DNA of 46,815 nt from Mucilaginibacter sp. (GTDB lineage Bacteria > Bacteroidota > Bacteroidia > Sphingobacteriales > Sphingobacteriaceae): assembly GCA_028287895.1 (NCBI GenBank), contig JAQBOV010000061.1:1-46815 (forward strand). Direction: 5' to 3'. This document shows, one piece after another, positions 19,134 through 29,119 of this stretch. Every line of letters begins with the position of its first letter. The stretch's first letter is position 1. The notes beneath the pieces were generated by a model. It was not told where the DNA came from. It did no database searches and saw only the letters and a list, made by a program, of their open reading frames with translations. A program made the position numbers and the translations under genes.

Positions 19134-21377
19134 ATGATTACTAAACTAACTACACAGGATATAAAAAGATACAACTGGTATATATGGAGATTTTTTCTCG
19201 GCTGTTTTGTGCTCCTGGCATTACTTATTGTGGCCACCTATCTGGGCGCTTTCGGGCCCCTACCTTCATTCCGCGACCTGGAAAACCCTAAAAGTAACCA
19301 GGCATCGGAGATCATTTCGTCAGATAAGCAAACGCTGGGTACTTATTATGTCCAGAACCGTTCAAGTGTAACCTATAAGCAGATATCGCCAAATGTGATC
19401 AATGCCCTTGTAGCTACCGAAGACTCGCGTTTTTATAAACATTCGGGCATTGATTTTCAAAGACTCTTCAGCATCATTTTTCTCAATATTTTCAAAAGGC
19501 AGGGCGGCAGTACCATTACTCAGCAGCTGGCCCTTAACCTGTTTTCCGAGCGTTCGCACAATAAACTGGTGCGCCTCACCCAAAAGCTAAGAGAATGGAT
19601 AACGGCTGTACAGCTGGAGCGGCATTATACCAAGGAAGAGATTATCACCATGTATTTAAATACCGTTGATTTCGGCGCTTACAATACGTTCGGTATCAAA
19701 TCAGCGGCACGGACCTATTTTAGTACAACACCGGACAGACTGACACCTGACCAGGCTGCTTTGCTGGTTGCCATGATCAACGGGCCGGGCATTTACTCGC
19801 CTATCAATCATCCTCAAAATGCCTTAAACCGACGCAATAATGTGGTGCTTACCTTAATGTACAGGCAGGGTTACCTCAGCGAAGAGCAGCTGGAGAAATA
19901 TAAAAACCAACCATTGGGCCTTCGTTTTAATCCAATCACCCATAATGACGGGCCGGCGCCTTATTTCAGGGCAGTGCTTAAAAAGGAAGTGCAGAAGATA
20001 TTCGATCAGGAATCCATCACTAAAGCAGATGGGACCCCTTATGATCTTGACAGGGATGGTTTAAAAATATATACGACCATCAATCTTACCATGCAGCAAT
20101 ATGCAGAGCAGGCGCAAGCCGAATACATGCGTAACCTGCAAGCTCAATTTAATAATCACTGGCACGGATATAGCCTTGCCAAAAGCATTAAAAATTTCAA
20201 GTTATTGTTAGACAGGGGTATGCACCAGTCTGACCGTTATAAAGCGGATACTTTACAGGGAATGTCGGCGGAAGAGATCAGGAAAGATTTCAACACACCT
20301 GCCGAGGTGGAGTTATTTACCTGGAAAGGTGATACCACCAGAACGATGAAGCCAATAGATTCCATTGTGTATTCCAAATTATTGCTTCGCAACTCGATGA
20401 TGAGCATGGACCCGACAACCGGTTATATCAAAGCATGGATAGGTGGTATAAATTTTGAACATTTTAAATATGACCAGGTAAAAAACGGTACCCGGCAGGT
20501 AGGCTCAACAGCCAAACCATTTACTTATTCAGTGGCTATTGATAATGGCTATTCACCCTGCATGAAGGTAGATAATGTCCCGGTTAGCATACCCTGGGAA
20601 GGCCACCCCGAGGGCTACACACCCAAACAGTCATCTTATGACCTGCAACCCGGACTGATAACGCTGCGAACTGCTTTGGCCTTTTCACAGAACTATGTTA
20701 CCGCTTATGTGATGAAACAGGTTGGACCGGTGCCGGTAGTGACCCTGATAAAGAAAATGGGAATAACTTCCCCCGTGCCACCCTATCCGTCCATTTGCCT
20801 GGGTGCTTTTGAAGCCTCGGTTTACGATATGACAGGGGCTTACTCGGTATTTGCAAATCACGGCATATGGACCGAGCCGACATTTATTCTTCGGATCGAA
20901 GATAAAAAGGGTAATGTACTTTATACCCATAAGCCAAGAATAGTTCAAGCCATGAACGAACAAACAGCCTACGTAATGACCTATATGCTCAAAGGTGTTA
21001 TCGAAAATGGAACAGGATCAAGGCTTACCTATAAATATGGCATTCGCAACCCGGTAGCAGGTAAAACCGGTACTACCCAGGATAATTCGGACGGATGGTT
21101 CATTGGTGCAACGCCACAACTGGTTACCGGGGTATGGACCGGCTGTGAAGACCGCGACATCCATTTCCGCTCGACCAGCCTGGGTGAGGGCGCCAATACT
21201 GCTTTACCTATATTTGCACTGTATATGAAACGGGTATATGCCAACCCGGAACTGGGCATTAAAAAGAGTGTGGATTTTGAACCGCCTAAAGCGCCGTTGA
21301 CTATTACGCTGGATTGCAGTGCCTACGACCAGCAGGAACAGGGCAGTACCGAAGCCGAAAAGAAGCTTGGGTTTTAG
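19134..21377 (+). CDS. Class A penicillin-binding protein, copy 2
   Basis: A 747-residue paralogue of the preceding gene, aligned almost without gaps over the first 460 residues (identical motifs KRYNWYIWRFF, PSFRDLENPKSN, DGTPYDLDRDGLKIYTTIN). Catalytic Glu96 (VATEDSRFY), STITQQL, Ser458/Lys461 (GSTAKPFTYS), SQN and KTGTT are all present, so both enzymes should be active. The main differences are in the membrane helix, the lipid-site loops, and an insertion before the SQN motif (VSIPWEGHPEGYTPKQS). It has its own promoter element in the 104-base gap. The duplication looks old: protein similarity is high but the DNA differs throughout. Confidence 0.93.
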   Translation: MITKLTTQDIKRYNWYIWRFFLGCFVLLALLIVATYLGAFGPLPSFRDLENPKSNQASEIISSDKQTLGTYYVQNRSSVTYKQISPNVINALVATEDSRFYKHSGIDFQRLFSIIFLNIFKRQGGSTITQQLALNLFSERSHNKLVRLTQKLREWITAVQLERHYTKEEIITMYLNTVDFGAYNTFGIKSAARTYFSTTPDRLTPDQAALLVAMINGPGIYSPINHPQNALNRRNNVVLTLMYRQGYLSEEQLEKYKNQPLGLRFNPITHNDGPAPYFRAVLKKEVQKIFDQESITKADGTPYDLDRDGLKIYTTINLTMQQYAEQAQAEYMRNLQAQFNNHWHGYSLAKSIKNFKLLLDRGMHQSDRYKADTLQGMSAEEIRKDFNTPAEVELFTWKGDTTRTMKPIDSIVYSKLLLRNSMMSMDPTTGYIKAWIGGINFEHFKYDQVKNGTRQVGSTAKPFTYSVAIDNGYSPCMKVDNVPVSIPWEGHPEGYTPKQSSYDLQPGLITLRTALAFSQNYVTAYVMKQVGPVPVVTLIKKMGITSPVPPYPSICLGAFEASVYDMTGAYSVFANHGIWTEPTFILRIEDKKGNVLYTHKPRIVQAMNEQTAYVMTYMLKGVIENGTGSRLTYKYGIRNPVAGKTGTTQDNSDGWFIGATPQLVTGVWTGCEDRDIHFRSTSLGEGANTALPIFALYMKRVYANPELGIKKSVDFEPPKAPLTITLDCSAYDQQEQGSTEAEKKLGF

Positions 21378-21453
21378 ATTTGTTGTTGAAAGGTTATAAA
21401 GTTGGAAGGTTAATAGAGCGATAACTATTGACTGATGACCAACGACAGAGTCT

Positions 21454-23262
21454 ATGGAAAAATTTGATCACAGGGCGGCATTAAAAAAAATACCTCATAA
21501 GCCGGGGGTGTACCAGTTTTGGGATACCGAAAATGAGCTGATCTATATCGGCAAGGCAAAAGATCTGCGCAACCGGGTTAATTCTTACTTTAATAAGGAC
21601 ATTAATGTAAATGCCAAGACGCGGGTTTTGGTATCCAAAATACGCAATGTCACTTTCACCATTGTTGACACCGAGGTAGATGCCTGGCTGCTGGAAAACA
21701 GCATGATAAAAAAGCATCAGCCCCGGTACAATGTAATGCTGAAGGATGATAAAACCTATCCCTGGATCATTATAAAAAACGAGAAATTTCCGCGTATTTT
21801 TTGGACAAGGCGAATAGTTCGCGATGGGTCTAAATACCTTGGGCCCTATGCTTCAGTAAGCATGATGCATGCTATTTTGGGGCTGATAAAGGAAACTTAC
21901 CCGCTGCGCACCTGCAACCTGGCCCTTACCAGGCAAAATATTGATGCCGGAAAATTTAAAGTTTGCCTGGAATACCAGCTGGGCAATTGCAAAGGACCCT
22001 GCCAAAATTACCAGACAGAAGATGATTACGAGCATAACATCGAGGAAATAAAAGATATCCTCAGTGGCAAAATAGGTGCCGTATTGCGTAACCTGAAGGC
22101 AGATATGGACAATGCAGTGACTAATTTGAATTTTGAGCTGGCACATAGGCTCAAGAGAAAGTTCGATCTGCTTGAAAACTACCAGAGCAAATCAACCGTG
22201 GTCAATTCATCGATAACGGATGTGGATGTTTTCAATATCGCCTCGGATGAAAAGTATGCTTTTGTTAATTTCCTTAAAGTGATGAATGGCACTATCATTC
22301 AAACCCAAACCATCGAATTAAAGAAACGGCTGGATGAAAGTGATGAAGAATTGCTGACCATTGCAATTTCTGAATTCAGGACAAGACATGACAGTCATTC
22401 AAAAGAGATTATTGTACCCTTCGATCTCCATGTGGATGACCCGAAGATAAAGTTCACCGTGCCCAAGCTGGGTGAAAAAAAGAAATTGCTTGACCTGTCG
22501 CACAAAAATGTGCAGTTTTTCAAGAAAGAGAAAATAGACCAGTACGAAAGACTAAATCCCGAAATACGTACCGAGCGGCTGCTGACCACCATGATGAAGG
22601 ACCTGCGGATGAACCAGCTGCCAAGGCATATCGAATGTTTCGACAACTCAAATTTTCAGGGCAAATACCCCGTATCTGCCATCGTAGTATTTAAGGATGG
22701 CAAAGCCTCCAAAAAGGATTACCGCCACTTTAACGTAAAAACCGTTGAAGGCCCGAATGATTTCGCTACGATGGAAGAGGCGGTGCACAGACGTTACCGG
22801 CGTATGCTGGATGAAGGTACTGAATTGCCCCAACTGATCATTATTGACGGAGGAAAAGGACAACTATCATCTGCCATAAAAAGCCTGAAATTATTGGGTA
22901 TTGATAAACAGGTTACTGTTATCGGTATTGCCAAGCGCCTGGAAGAACTGTATTACCCCGGCGACCAGTATCCCCTGTACCTTGATAAAAAATCAGAAAC
23001 ATTAAAGATCATCCAGCAATTACGTGATGAAGCGCACCGTTTCGGCATTACTTTTCACCGTAAAAAGCGCGATAAAGGCACCCTGGCTACCGAACTGGAA
23101 CTGATTGAGGGCATTGGCAAAACCTCGGCCGAGAAATTATTAAAATATTTTAAATCGGTGAAGAAGATACGCCAGGCTACGCGCGAGGAATTACAGGAAG
23201 TAGTAAACCTGAAGCAGGCAAATGCTATTTTATCCTATTTCAGCAGGGAAGCTGTTAATTAA
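21454..23262 (+). CDS. uvrC: Excinuclease ABC subunit C
   Basis: Makes the two incisions around damaged bases in nucleotide excision repair with UvrA and UvrB. The 602 residues contain the N-terminal GIY-YIG nuclease domain (KPGVYQFWDTENELIYIGKA, from about 17), a Cys-containing middle part (CLEYQLGNCKGPC), a UvrB-contact helix around 205-235, the RNase H-like nuclease (HIECFDNSNFQG, IIIDGGKGQL with the catalytic Asp residues), and a C-terminal helix-hairpin-helix (ELIEGIGKTSAEKLLKYF). The length is normal and no defect is seen. It is preceded by a repeat-like spacer and followed by a terminator. Confidence 0.96.
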   Translation: MEKFDHRAALKKIPHKPGVYQFWDTENELIYIGKAKDLRNRVNSYFNKDINVNAKTRVLVSKIRNVTFTIVDTEVDAWLLENSMIKKHQPRYNVMLKDDKTYPWIIIKNEKFPRIFWTRRIVRDGSKYLGPYASVSMMHAILGLIKETYPLRTCNLALTRQNIDAGKFKVCLEYQLGNCKGPCQNYQTEDDYEHNIEEIKDILSGKIGAVLRNLKADMDNAVTNLNFELAHRLKRKFDLLENYQSKSTVVNSSITDVDVFNIASDEKYAFVNFLKVMNGTIIQTQTIELKKRLDESDEELLTIAISEFRTRHDSHSKEIIVPFDLHVDDPKIKFTVPKLGEKKKLLDLSHKNVQFFKKEKIDQYERLNPEIRTERLLTTMMKDLRMNQLPRHIECFDNSNFQGKYPVSAIVVFKDGKASKKDYRHFNVKTVEGPNDFATMEEAVHRRYRRMLDEGTELPQLIIIDGGKGQLSSAIKSLKLLGIDKQVTVIGIAKRLEELYYPGDQYPLYLDKKSETLKIIQQLRDEAHRFGITFHRKKRDKGTLATELELIEGIGKTSAEKLLKYFKSVKKIRQATREELQEVVNLKQANAILSYFSREAVN

Positions 23263-23312
23263 GTTCTGCTTCCCGGATTTTAAGTTCCCCAGTGAGGATA
23301 GCATATAAAATA

Positions 23313-23345
23313 AAAGTCTCAGGCTATGATCTAACCTGAGACTTT
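23313..23345 (-). terminator. Strong terminator between convergent uvrC and gldN
   Basis: AAAGTCTCAGG (23313-23323) pairs perfectly with CCTGAGACTTT (23335-23345) over an 11-base loop. On the minus strand it is followed by TATTTTATAT, a good tail for the gldK-N operon. On the plus strand the tail is poor, so its use for uvrC is less certain. Confidence 0.8.
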
Positions 23346-23366
23346 CGACTGATAAGACTAAAGACT

Positions 23367-24317
23367 TTAATAAGACCACAGATTAAGTTCCCAGTCCATC
23401 AATTGCTTCTTCACCTTTTCAGATTCATAAAGCTTGTCTATACCCTGGGCATAATCTTTTATACGTTCATCTTTATCGTTTGATACTTTTACGACATAAC
23501 TGGTAAATATCCTTTTCATAAATACATCATCAAAGCTTAACCCGGTAGCATCGCTGCTCCTGTTAACCGCTTCTTTGGTAGCTAAAACCTGGCGGGCATC
23601 AGGGAAATATATCCAGAATGCCGGCTGATAATCGCCTTCAACACCACCGACCTTTATTTTTACCAAAGGCGCTATACCCACAATACGGGGTTCAAACATA
23701 GAACGCTGCCTGTCAAATATCCAGTCTTCCTTCAGGCGGAACTTAACCACGCTATCGGGGTTGAACTCACCGGCCTTCAGGGTTGAGCCTACCTTATCAC
23801 CATTTTTATCAAATTTGTCAACCACTACGCTATCCGCCATTTTATTCCGGGCTTGACTTGCTGTTAGTGGCTTTGAAAATCCATCGCCGTTCGGGTCGTT
23901 TTTAGGATCCGGGGTAGCGTCGTAAGCGGTTAACTCGCCGGCAGCTATCGCATCCATTAATACGTCAATAAGGCGCAATTTTGGAGATGAAAGGTACTGG
24001 TTCATTTTCTCACGGGTATCGATCTCGCGCCATATACGTTTGGCATAAGCCACATCCGACTCACGCAAATTAGGATACGGTGTTACCTTAGCACTTAAAA
24101 TATTTGCTTTTTTATAATAGCCATCCAATGGCCGGTCAAATGGCTTGGAAGGCTTTGCGGCAACCTGTTGCTTTTTAGCGGTATCAACAGCAGATTGTGT
24201 AGCAGCTGTCTGGGTTGTTATTGCAGGCTGTTTAGCTGCAGGTTTCTTTTTGCGCTTTTGCGCAAATGCAGTTACGCATGCCAGACAAAGTACAATAACC
24301 AAAATTCTCTTTTTCAT
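23367..24317 (-). CDS. gldN: T9SS ring protein GldN (PorN)
   Basis: A periplasmic protein that forms the T9SS ring with lipoprotein GldK. 316 residues from ATG 24317: a signal peptide (ILVIVLCLACVTAFAQ), a Lys/Ala/Thr-rich linker, then the GldN core (PLDGYYKKANILSAKVTPYPNLRESDVAYAKRIWREID shown here only by its YAKRIWREID part; later FRLKEDWIFDRQRS and RIVGIAPL). A GTG upstream at 24335 would overlap gldM; the ATG lies 7 bases after the gldM stop and begins exactly at the signal peptide. It is the last gene of the gldK-L-M-N operon. Confidence 0.93.
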   Translation of the reverse strand: MKKRILVIVLCLACVTAFAQKRKKKPAAKQPAITTQTAATQSAVDTAKKQQVAAKPSKPFDRPLDGYYKKANILSAKVTPYPNLRESDVAYAKRIWREIDTREKMNQYLSSPKLRLIDVLMDAIAAGELTAYDATPDPKNDPNGDGFSKPLTASQARNKMADSVVVDKFDKNGDKVGSTLKAGEFNPDSVVKFRLKEDWIFDRQRSMFEPRIVGIAPLVKIKVGGVEGDYQPAFWIYFPDARQVLATKEAVNRSSDATGLSFDDVFMKRIFTSYVVKVSNDKDERIKDYAQGIDKLYESEKVKKQLMDWELNLWSY

Positions 24318-24324
24318 AATGCTC

Positions 24325-25851
24325 TTAATTTGCACTTAATATAATATCGTCCAATCCACGCTGTCCGCCAGGGCCGGTAGCCATAATATTACCAAATATT
24401 ACTTTTGTACCAGGGCCTATTGAATTTAATGCCGACTTCATAGCTGGTGTTAACTCGCTACCGGAACTATTTAAAATGATGGCATCCTGACGTGGTTTCA
24501 TAATGTACATGGTAAACCGCGTCACATCAAACCTGATATCAAAGTAAAAGTTCTCCAGTTTGGCAAAAAGCTTATCTTGTCCCTTTAAGTTGGCCGAACT
24601 TGTAGCTCCGCTGCTTTTGCCGGCAAACTGGGGTTTTGGATCAGGTATACGTTTAATTCTGAATAAAGTTGAGCCTAGAACCTGCGTTTTTCCGGGTGAT
24701 ATTTCGCCGGATACCGTTACTGTCGCATCACCTGGCGAACTCACAGTCACTTCATATTTTCCATCCTTACCACTGATCGAACCATTTGAAACACTGACAT
24801 GCAGTTTTTCTTTAGGTATACCGGGTGCTGATACCGAAACAGGATTGGGCACGCCAATAAACAAAACGTTCATTTTATCCGGCGAAACTACCGCCGATGG
24901 CTTGGCTACCTGATAAGTTTGCGGCGGCGTTTTGTACTCTTTAAATGTACCGTCTACCTGCTTTACCCTTATCGTACCTACCCACGTACGCATACCTTCG
25001 CTGCCTGTACTGCCTGTATATTTTCCCACACCGCTTTCGGTAGGAAGTTTTGAGCCTTCTACTGTTATATCCGGTGTCGAGTGTGAATCAGACGCGGTAA
25101 GAAATACCTGGGCGGTGTAAGGCTGGCCAACCAGCACATAACTGGTAGGGGCAACAGCCACTGCATTAAACTTATCCAGGTTAACTACCGCCTGGTCAAC
25201 TTTGCCTAATATCTTTTTAACCGTTTCGCTCTCGGCATTTTTTGCATCAGCCTGTATTTTGGCCAGTGTGGTTAATGTTGCTCCAAGCGGGATACCATCT
25301 CCAAAGTAAGCTTCTTCCCATTTGCGTTTTATACCGGCATGGGGAGGCGGATCGATCGTATTTAAAGAAAAATTAACGTTTTTACTATCTTTTCCCAGCA
25401 ACTTCAATAACCGGTCGCGGGTATCATCGATCTTTTTCCTTAGCTCTTCTGCATTTTTCTGGGCGATCATAATACGGGGTGATATATCCAGGTTATCCCT
25501 GGCGCTTACATCCCCTATTGTCGGATTGATACCGCCACCTTCGGCAACCAGCTTTGCTTTTAAAGTTTCTATGTATGAATTCAGGTCGGCAACAACTTTA
25601 CTCGCTTGTCTTGCTGTATCCAATACCTTCCGGGCCCTTTCACCCTGCTCTTTCAGCTTGGTGGCTTCAAAGGCGGTATAAGTATTATTAATACTTGTTG
25701 TAACGTTGCCCCTTGATGTATCCAAACTAACAGTGATATTTCTGAATGAGTCCATTAAACTTTCCGGTATGTTCAGGGCAATTAAGCCTAAAAGCACCAG
25801 GTATAATATACCTATCATTCGCTGTCTTGGGGATTCCTTACCTCCTGCCAT
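24325..25851 (-). CDS. gldM: T9SS motor/periplasmic shaft protein GldM (PorM)
   Basis: Forms, with GldL, the proton-driven inner-membrane motor; its periplasmic part reaches the GldK/N ring. The 508 residues have the short cytoplasmic start MAGGKESPRQRM and one membrane helix (IGILYLVLLGLIALNI, with a following Pro-Glu). Residues 35-215 are helical (first periplasmic domain) and three beta-rich domains run to the end (motifs APTSYVLVGQPYTAQVFL and VLFIGVPNPVSVSAPGIP). The length fits the family. The gap to gldL is 41 bases. Confidence 0.95.
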   Translation of the reverse strand: MAGGKESPRQRMIGILYLVLLGLIALNIPESLMDSFRNITVSLDTSRGNVTTSINNTYTAFEATKLKEQGERARKVLDTARQASKVVADLNSYIETLKAKLVAEGGGINPTIGDVSARDNLDISPRIMIAQKNAEELRKKIDDTRDRLLKLLGKDSKNVNFSLNTIDPPPHAGIKRKWEEAYFGDGIPLGATLTTLAKIQADAKNAESETVKKILGKVDQAVVNLDKFNAVAVAPTSYVLVGQPYTAQVFLTASDSHSTPDITVEGSKLPTESGVGKYTGSTGSEGMRTWVGTIRVKQVDGTFKEYKTPPQTYQVAKPSAVVSPDKMNVLFIGVPNPVSVSAPGIPKEKLHVSVSNGSISGKDGKYEVTVSSPGDATVTVSGEISPGKTQVLGSTLFRIKRIPDPKPQFAGKSSGATSSANLKGQDKLFAKLENFYFDIRFDVTRFTMYIMKPRQDAIILNSSGSELTPAMKSALNSIGPGTKVIFGNIMATGPGGQRGLDDIILSAN

Positions 25852-25892
25852 TTTGTTATATTTCTATACTATTTGTAAGTTCCAATTAATTA

Positions 25893-26693
25893 TTAAGAGC
25901 GGGGCTGACTCATGGCCGATAACATGTTGCCATATATTGAATTCAGCGAGCCCAGGTTCTTGGCCAAACGAGCCACCTCACTTTTAAACTGTTGTGAATC
26001 ATCCAATGATTCAGTGAAGTTTTGCATGGTGGAAGCCATATTGTGATAAAATTTGTTCATTGATTTTAAATGGGCGCTTGAATCCTGTAATTCCAGTTCG
26101 TAAACCGCATTTAAGGCCGACAGATTTTTTGCCAGGTTATTTACCTGCTCATGGTAAGCTTTTGAGTCGACATTGGAATTAGCCATTTCTGACAAATTAG
26201 CTGACGCCTGTTCAAAGGCATTGCTTAACTTATCATAGCTGGCACCTGCCGATTTAACTTTTGAAGAAAACTCAGTTGTTGCCAGGCCTGCATCTGCCAC
26301 ATTGGAGATGTTTGCCACCTTATCGCCAAACGTTTTAAGGCCGGTACCTAAACTTGATATTAATTCCGGGCCTATTTTAGCGTCTTCAAGCATTTTATCT
26401 AAAGCAGCGGTGCTTGAACTGCCATTTCCACCAAAGCCAGATGACTTTGGTAACTCTCCGTTAAAATCTTCATGCAATTCAGGGTATACACGAGTCCAGT
26501 CAATATGTACTTCTTCATGCTCTCTTTGAAAACCTAACAGACCGAATAGCAACGCCTCCACACTTAATCCCATCACAATAAAATAGGTTGCTCCTGGCCA
26601 GTGCAATATTTTAAACATCAGGCCAATGATTACTACGGTTGCTCCCCAGGACACAATATTAGTAATACCGTAAGGTTTTTTCTTCCCTGTCAT
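25893..26693 (-). CDS. gldL: T9SS motor protein GldL (PorL)
   Basis: Inner-membrane motor subunit that couples proton flow to T9SS export and gliding. The 266 residues start with GKKKPYGITNIVSWGA and two membrane helices (about 13-29 and 34-53). A Lys at the end of helix 1 (FKILHWPG, Lys28) and a Glu in helix 2 (SVEALLFG, Glu46) match the charged intramembrane pair known in the family. The remainder is cytoplasmic coiled coil with a Gly/Ser linker near 85-95. It lies between gldK and gldM with short gaps. Confidence 0.95.
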   Translation of the reverse strand: MTGKKKPYGITNIVSWGATVVIIGLMFKILHWPGATYFIVMGLSVEALLFGLLGFQREHEEVHIDWTRVYPELHEDFNGELPKSSGFGGNGSSSTAALDKMLEDAKIGPELISSLGTGLKTFGDKVANISNVADAGLATTEFSSKVKSAGASYDKLSNAFEQASANLSEMANSNVDSKAYHEQVNNLAKNLSALNAVYELELQDSSAHLKSMNKFYHNMASTMQNFTESLDDSQQFKSEVARLAKNLGSLNSIYGNMLSAMSQPRS

Positions 26694-26742
26694 AATATAA
26701 TTTTAATAAATAATTTGAACGTTATTAGTGATTTTTAAATAA

Positions 26743-28068
26743 TTAATGTTTGTCCTTAATATCGCGGCCCAAATAGTGGGTTACGCAACGGAAGCCGATG
26801 TAAGATTTTGCAGTATCCTGATATTCATACGTACGGGTAGAATTTTGAAGGAAGTAACCCACATCTTTCCATGATCCGCCTCTTACCACCTTACGTTTAA
26901 GTACGGCCGGGTCAGACGCTTTCGCTTCGTAATCAAAAGTTGGGGCCAGGTCGTGAACAAATGTAGATGCAGACTCATCAAATGCAGATGAAGTCCATTC
27001 AGCTACGTTACCGGCCATATTATATAACCCATAATCATTAGGGAAATACGAGCGAACATTTACGGTATAAGCACCGCCATCATCGGCATAATTACCGCGG
27101 CCGGGTTTAAAGTTAGCCATCAGGCATCCTTTGGCGTTTTTGATATAAGGGCCACCCCAGGGGTAGTCGGTTCCGATCCTGCCGCCGCGTGCTGCGTATT
27201 CGAACTCAGCCTCGGTAGGCAATCCATATCTTAAACGATGTGGCAAACTATGAGAATCTTTATAGGCTTCATTATAATGTGTGCGCCATTCGTTGAAAGC
27301 CCTTGCCTGGCGCCATGTTACCCCTACTACGGGATAGTTACGATATGCCGGATGTGAGAAGTAACCTTCAACCATTGGTTCGTTAGCAGCGTATGAAAAA
27401 TCGCTTAACCAAACTAAAGTATCAGGATAAACCGGAACCGTATCGCGGAAGATGAAATCAGACCTTTTTTTGGTTTTATCATTCTTGTAATCAGATGCAT
27501 CACGCAACTTCATTAAAGAATAATTATATTTTAATAGACGTACATCCAGTTCGTTCCGGTCAAAAACGCGATCGTCACCCTGGTAATACATTCCCTGTAA
27601 TTTTGCAGCATGCGCAGCATTGCCTTTTTTGCTTCCGTTGAACGAAATAGGATAATGTTTTACATATGCCCAGTTGATATATTTTTTTCCGTTGGGGTTG
27701 GCTTGGGCGCCCTTTGCGGGTTTAATGTAGTATTTATCGTCGCTTAGGTAATTGGTGATGGCGATCGAGTCGCGAACCCAATTTACAAATTGCCTGTATT
27801 TGGAATTTGAAACTTCGGTTTCATCCATAAAGAATGCGTTTACCGTAACCTGTTTGGTTTGGGCTATTTGCGCAAATGTGACGTCCTGATCGGTTTGCCC
27901 CATCAGGAATGAGCCGGCCGGAATGTATACCATCCCATAAGGAACCTCAGCCCTGAATGTCCGCTGCGGGACGCCTAATGCTTCACCTCTGTCACCGCCG
28001 CCATGGCCACAGCCGCTTAACATGACACTAGTTGCTAAAACTGTAATTAAAAAGTATATCTGCTTCAT
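26743..28068 (-). CDS. gldK: T9SS ring lipoprotein GldK (PorK)
   Basis: An outer-membrane lipoprotein that builds the periplasmic ring with GldN. 441 residues from ATG 28068; a TTG four codons upstream is ignored because the signal peptide starts at the ATG. Lipobox LSGC with Cys20. The body is a sulfatase-modifying-factor (FGE) type fold: MVYIPAGSFLMGQTDQDV at the start, MDETEVSNSKYRQFVNWV, GLPTEAEFEYAARGG and a C-terminal VVRGGSW ... GFRCV. In GldK this fold is structural and not known to be enzymatic. It heads gldK-L-M-N; no porP/sprF-like gene lies upstream, where hemD and DUF4271 are found instead. Confidence 0.95.
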   Translation of the reverse strand: MKQIYFLITVLATSVMLSGCGHGGGDRGEALGVPQRTFRAEVPYGMVYIPAGSFLMGQTDQDVTFAQIAQTKQVTVNAFFMDETEVSNSKYRQFVNWVRDSIAITNYLSDDKYYIKPAKGAQANPNGKKYINWAYVKHYPISFNGSKKGNAAHAAKLQGMYYQGDDRVFDRNELDVRLLKYNYSLMKLRDASDYKNDKTKKRSDFIFRDTVPVYPDTLVWLSDFSYAANEPMVEGYFSHPAYRNYPVVGVTWRQARAFNEWRTHYNEAYKDSHSLPHRLRYGLPTEAEFEYAARGGRIGTDYPWGGPYIKNAKGCLMANFKPGRGNYADDGGAYTVNVRSYFPNDYGLYNMAGNVAEWTSSAFDESASTFVHDLAPTFDYEAKASDPAVLKRKVVRGGSWKDVGYFLQNSTRTYEYQDTAKSYIGFRCVTHYLGRDIKDKH

Positions 28069-28335
28069 TTTACAAATCAAAATTCAGTTATATGAATATA
28101 ACACAATGCGATCCCCTAAATATATTAAATTAGATTAATCAAAACATAAATTTGTTTTTTAACATTCAAACAAAGATGCCCTGAGTAACAAAAGTATAAA
28201 TTAATAGTTTATTCATGCAATAACGCGCATATACCTATAACTTAATAACTTATTCTTATCAGCTAATCCAATATGAGGCATTATACGGCCTGCAGGTTCA
28301 AAAAGTTGCAGGGAGATTCTAAAAAATTAGCACAA

Positions 28336-29094
28336 TTATTTATTTACCGTCTTAACATATTGCTCTACAGCCATGGTCATCGATGGTGCGCCGGGAGTTG
28401 GCGCGGGTATGTCTAAAATTAAACCGGCATCAAGTACTGCTTTGTGTGTAGTAGCACCAAAAGCGGCGATACGGGTGTTATTTTGCTTAAAATCGGGGAA
28501 GTTTTTATAAAGAGACTGTATACTTGACGGACTAAAAAAAGCAATCACATCATAAAACACCTCGGCCAGATCGGATAAATCACTGCAAACGGTGCGAAAT
28601 AATACAGCAGGAGTGAAATTATACCCGTTGTCCAGCAAAAACTTTTGTGTCTCTTCTGCCGCCACATCTGAGCATGGGTAAAGGAACTTCTCGCTTGAAT
28701 GTTTTTTCAACACTTCAGCAAGATCGGCAGCAGTTTGTTTGCCAAAGAATATTTTTCTTTTGCGGTACTGAATATACTTTTGCAGGTATAGCGCTATGGT
28801 TTCCGACAAGCAAAAATATTTCATTTCAACAGGCACCTCGAAACGCATTTCTTCACAAATACGGAAAAAATGATCTGCAGAGTTGCGGCTTGTAAAAATA
28901 ACCGCTGTAAAATCCGACAAGGTGATCTTCTCTTTGCGGAAATCTTTAGCCGGCACCCCTTCCACATGAATAAATGACCTGAAATCAATCTTCAGATTAT
29001 ATTTCTTGGCCAGATCGGCATAGGGGTTCTTATCATTCTCCGGTTTTGGCAAGGTAACCAGTATGCTCTTAACCTTTTTCTTTCTTTCTTCCAA
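28336..29094 (-). CDS. hemD: Uroporphyrinogen-III synthase
   Basis: Closes the linear tetrapyrrole hydroxymethylbilane to uroporphyrinogen III with inversion of ring D, in haem biosynthesis. The 252 residues show the family's two-lobed pattern: VKSILVTLPKP at the N-terminus, AVIFTSRNSADHFF near 65-78, KFLYPCSD, VIAFFSPSSIQSLY near 185-198 and RIAAFGATTHKAV near 210. These three later motifs are the usual recognition points of this poorly conserved enzyme. No ATG is available before the first strand; TTG 29094 is the likely start, four codons after an in-frame stop. It follows the DUF4271 gene by 25 bases. Confidence 0.88.
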   Translation of the reverse strand: MEERKKKVKSILVTLPKPENDKNPYADLAKKYNLKIDFRSFIHVEGVPAKDFRKEKITLSDFTAVIFTSRNSADHFFRICEEMRFEVPVEMKYFCLSETIALYLQKYIQYRKRKIFFGKQTAADLAEVLKKHSSEKFLYPCSDVAAEETQKFLLDNGYNFTPAVLFRTVCSDLSDLAEVFYDVIAFFSPSSIQSLYKNFPDFKQNNTRIAAFGATTHKAVLDAGLILDIPAPTPGAPSMTMAVEQYVKTVNK

Positions 29095-29119
29095 AATGTA
29101 TAATTATAAAACCTAACTC

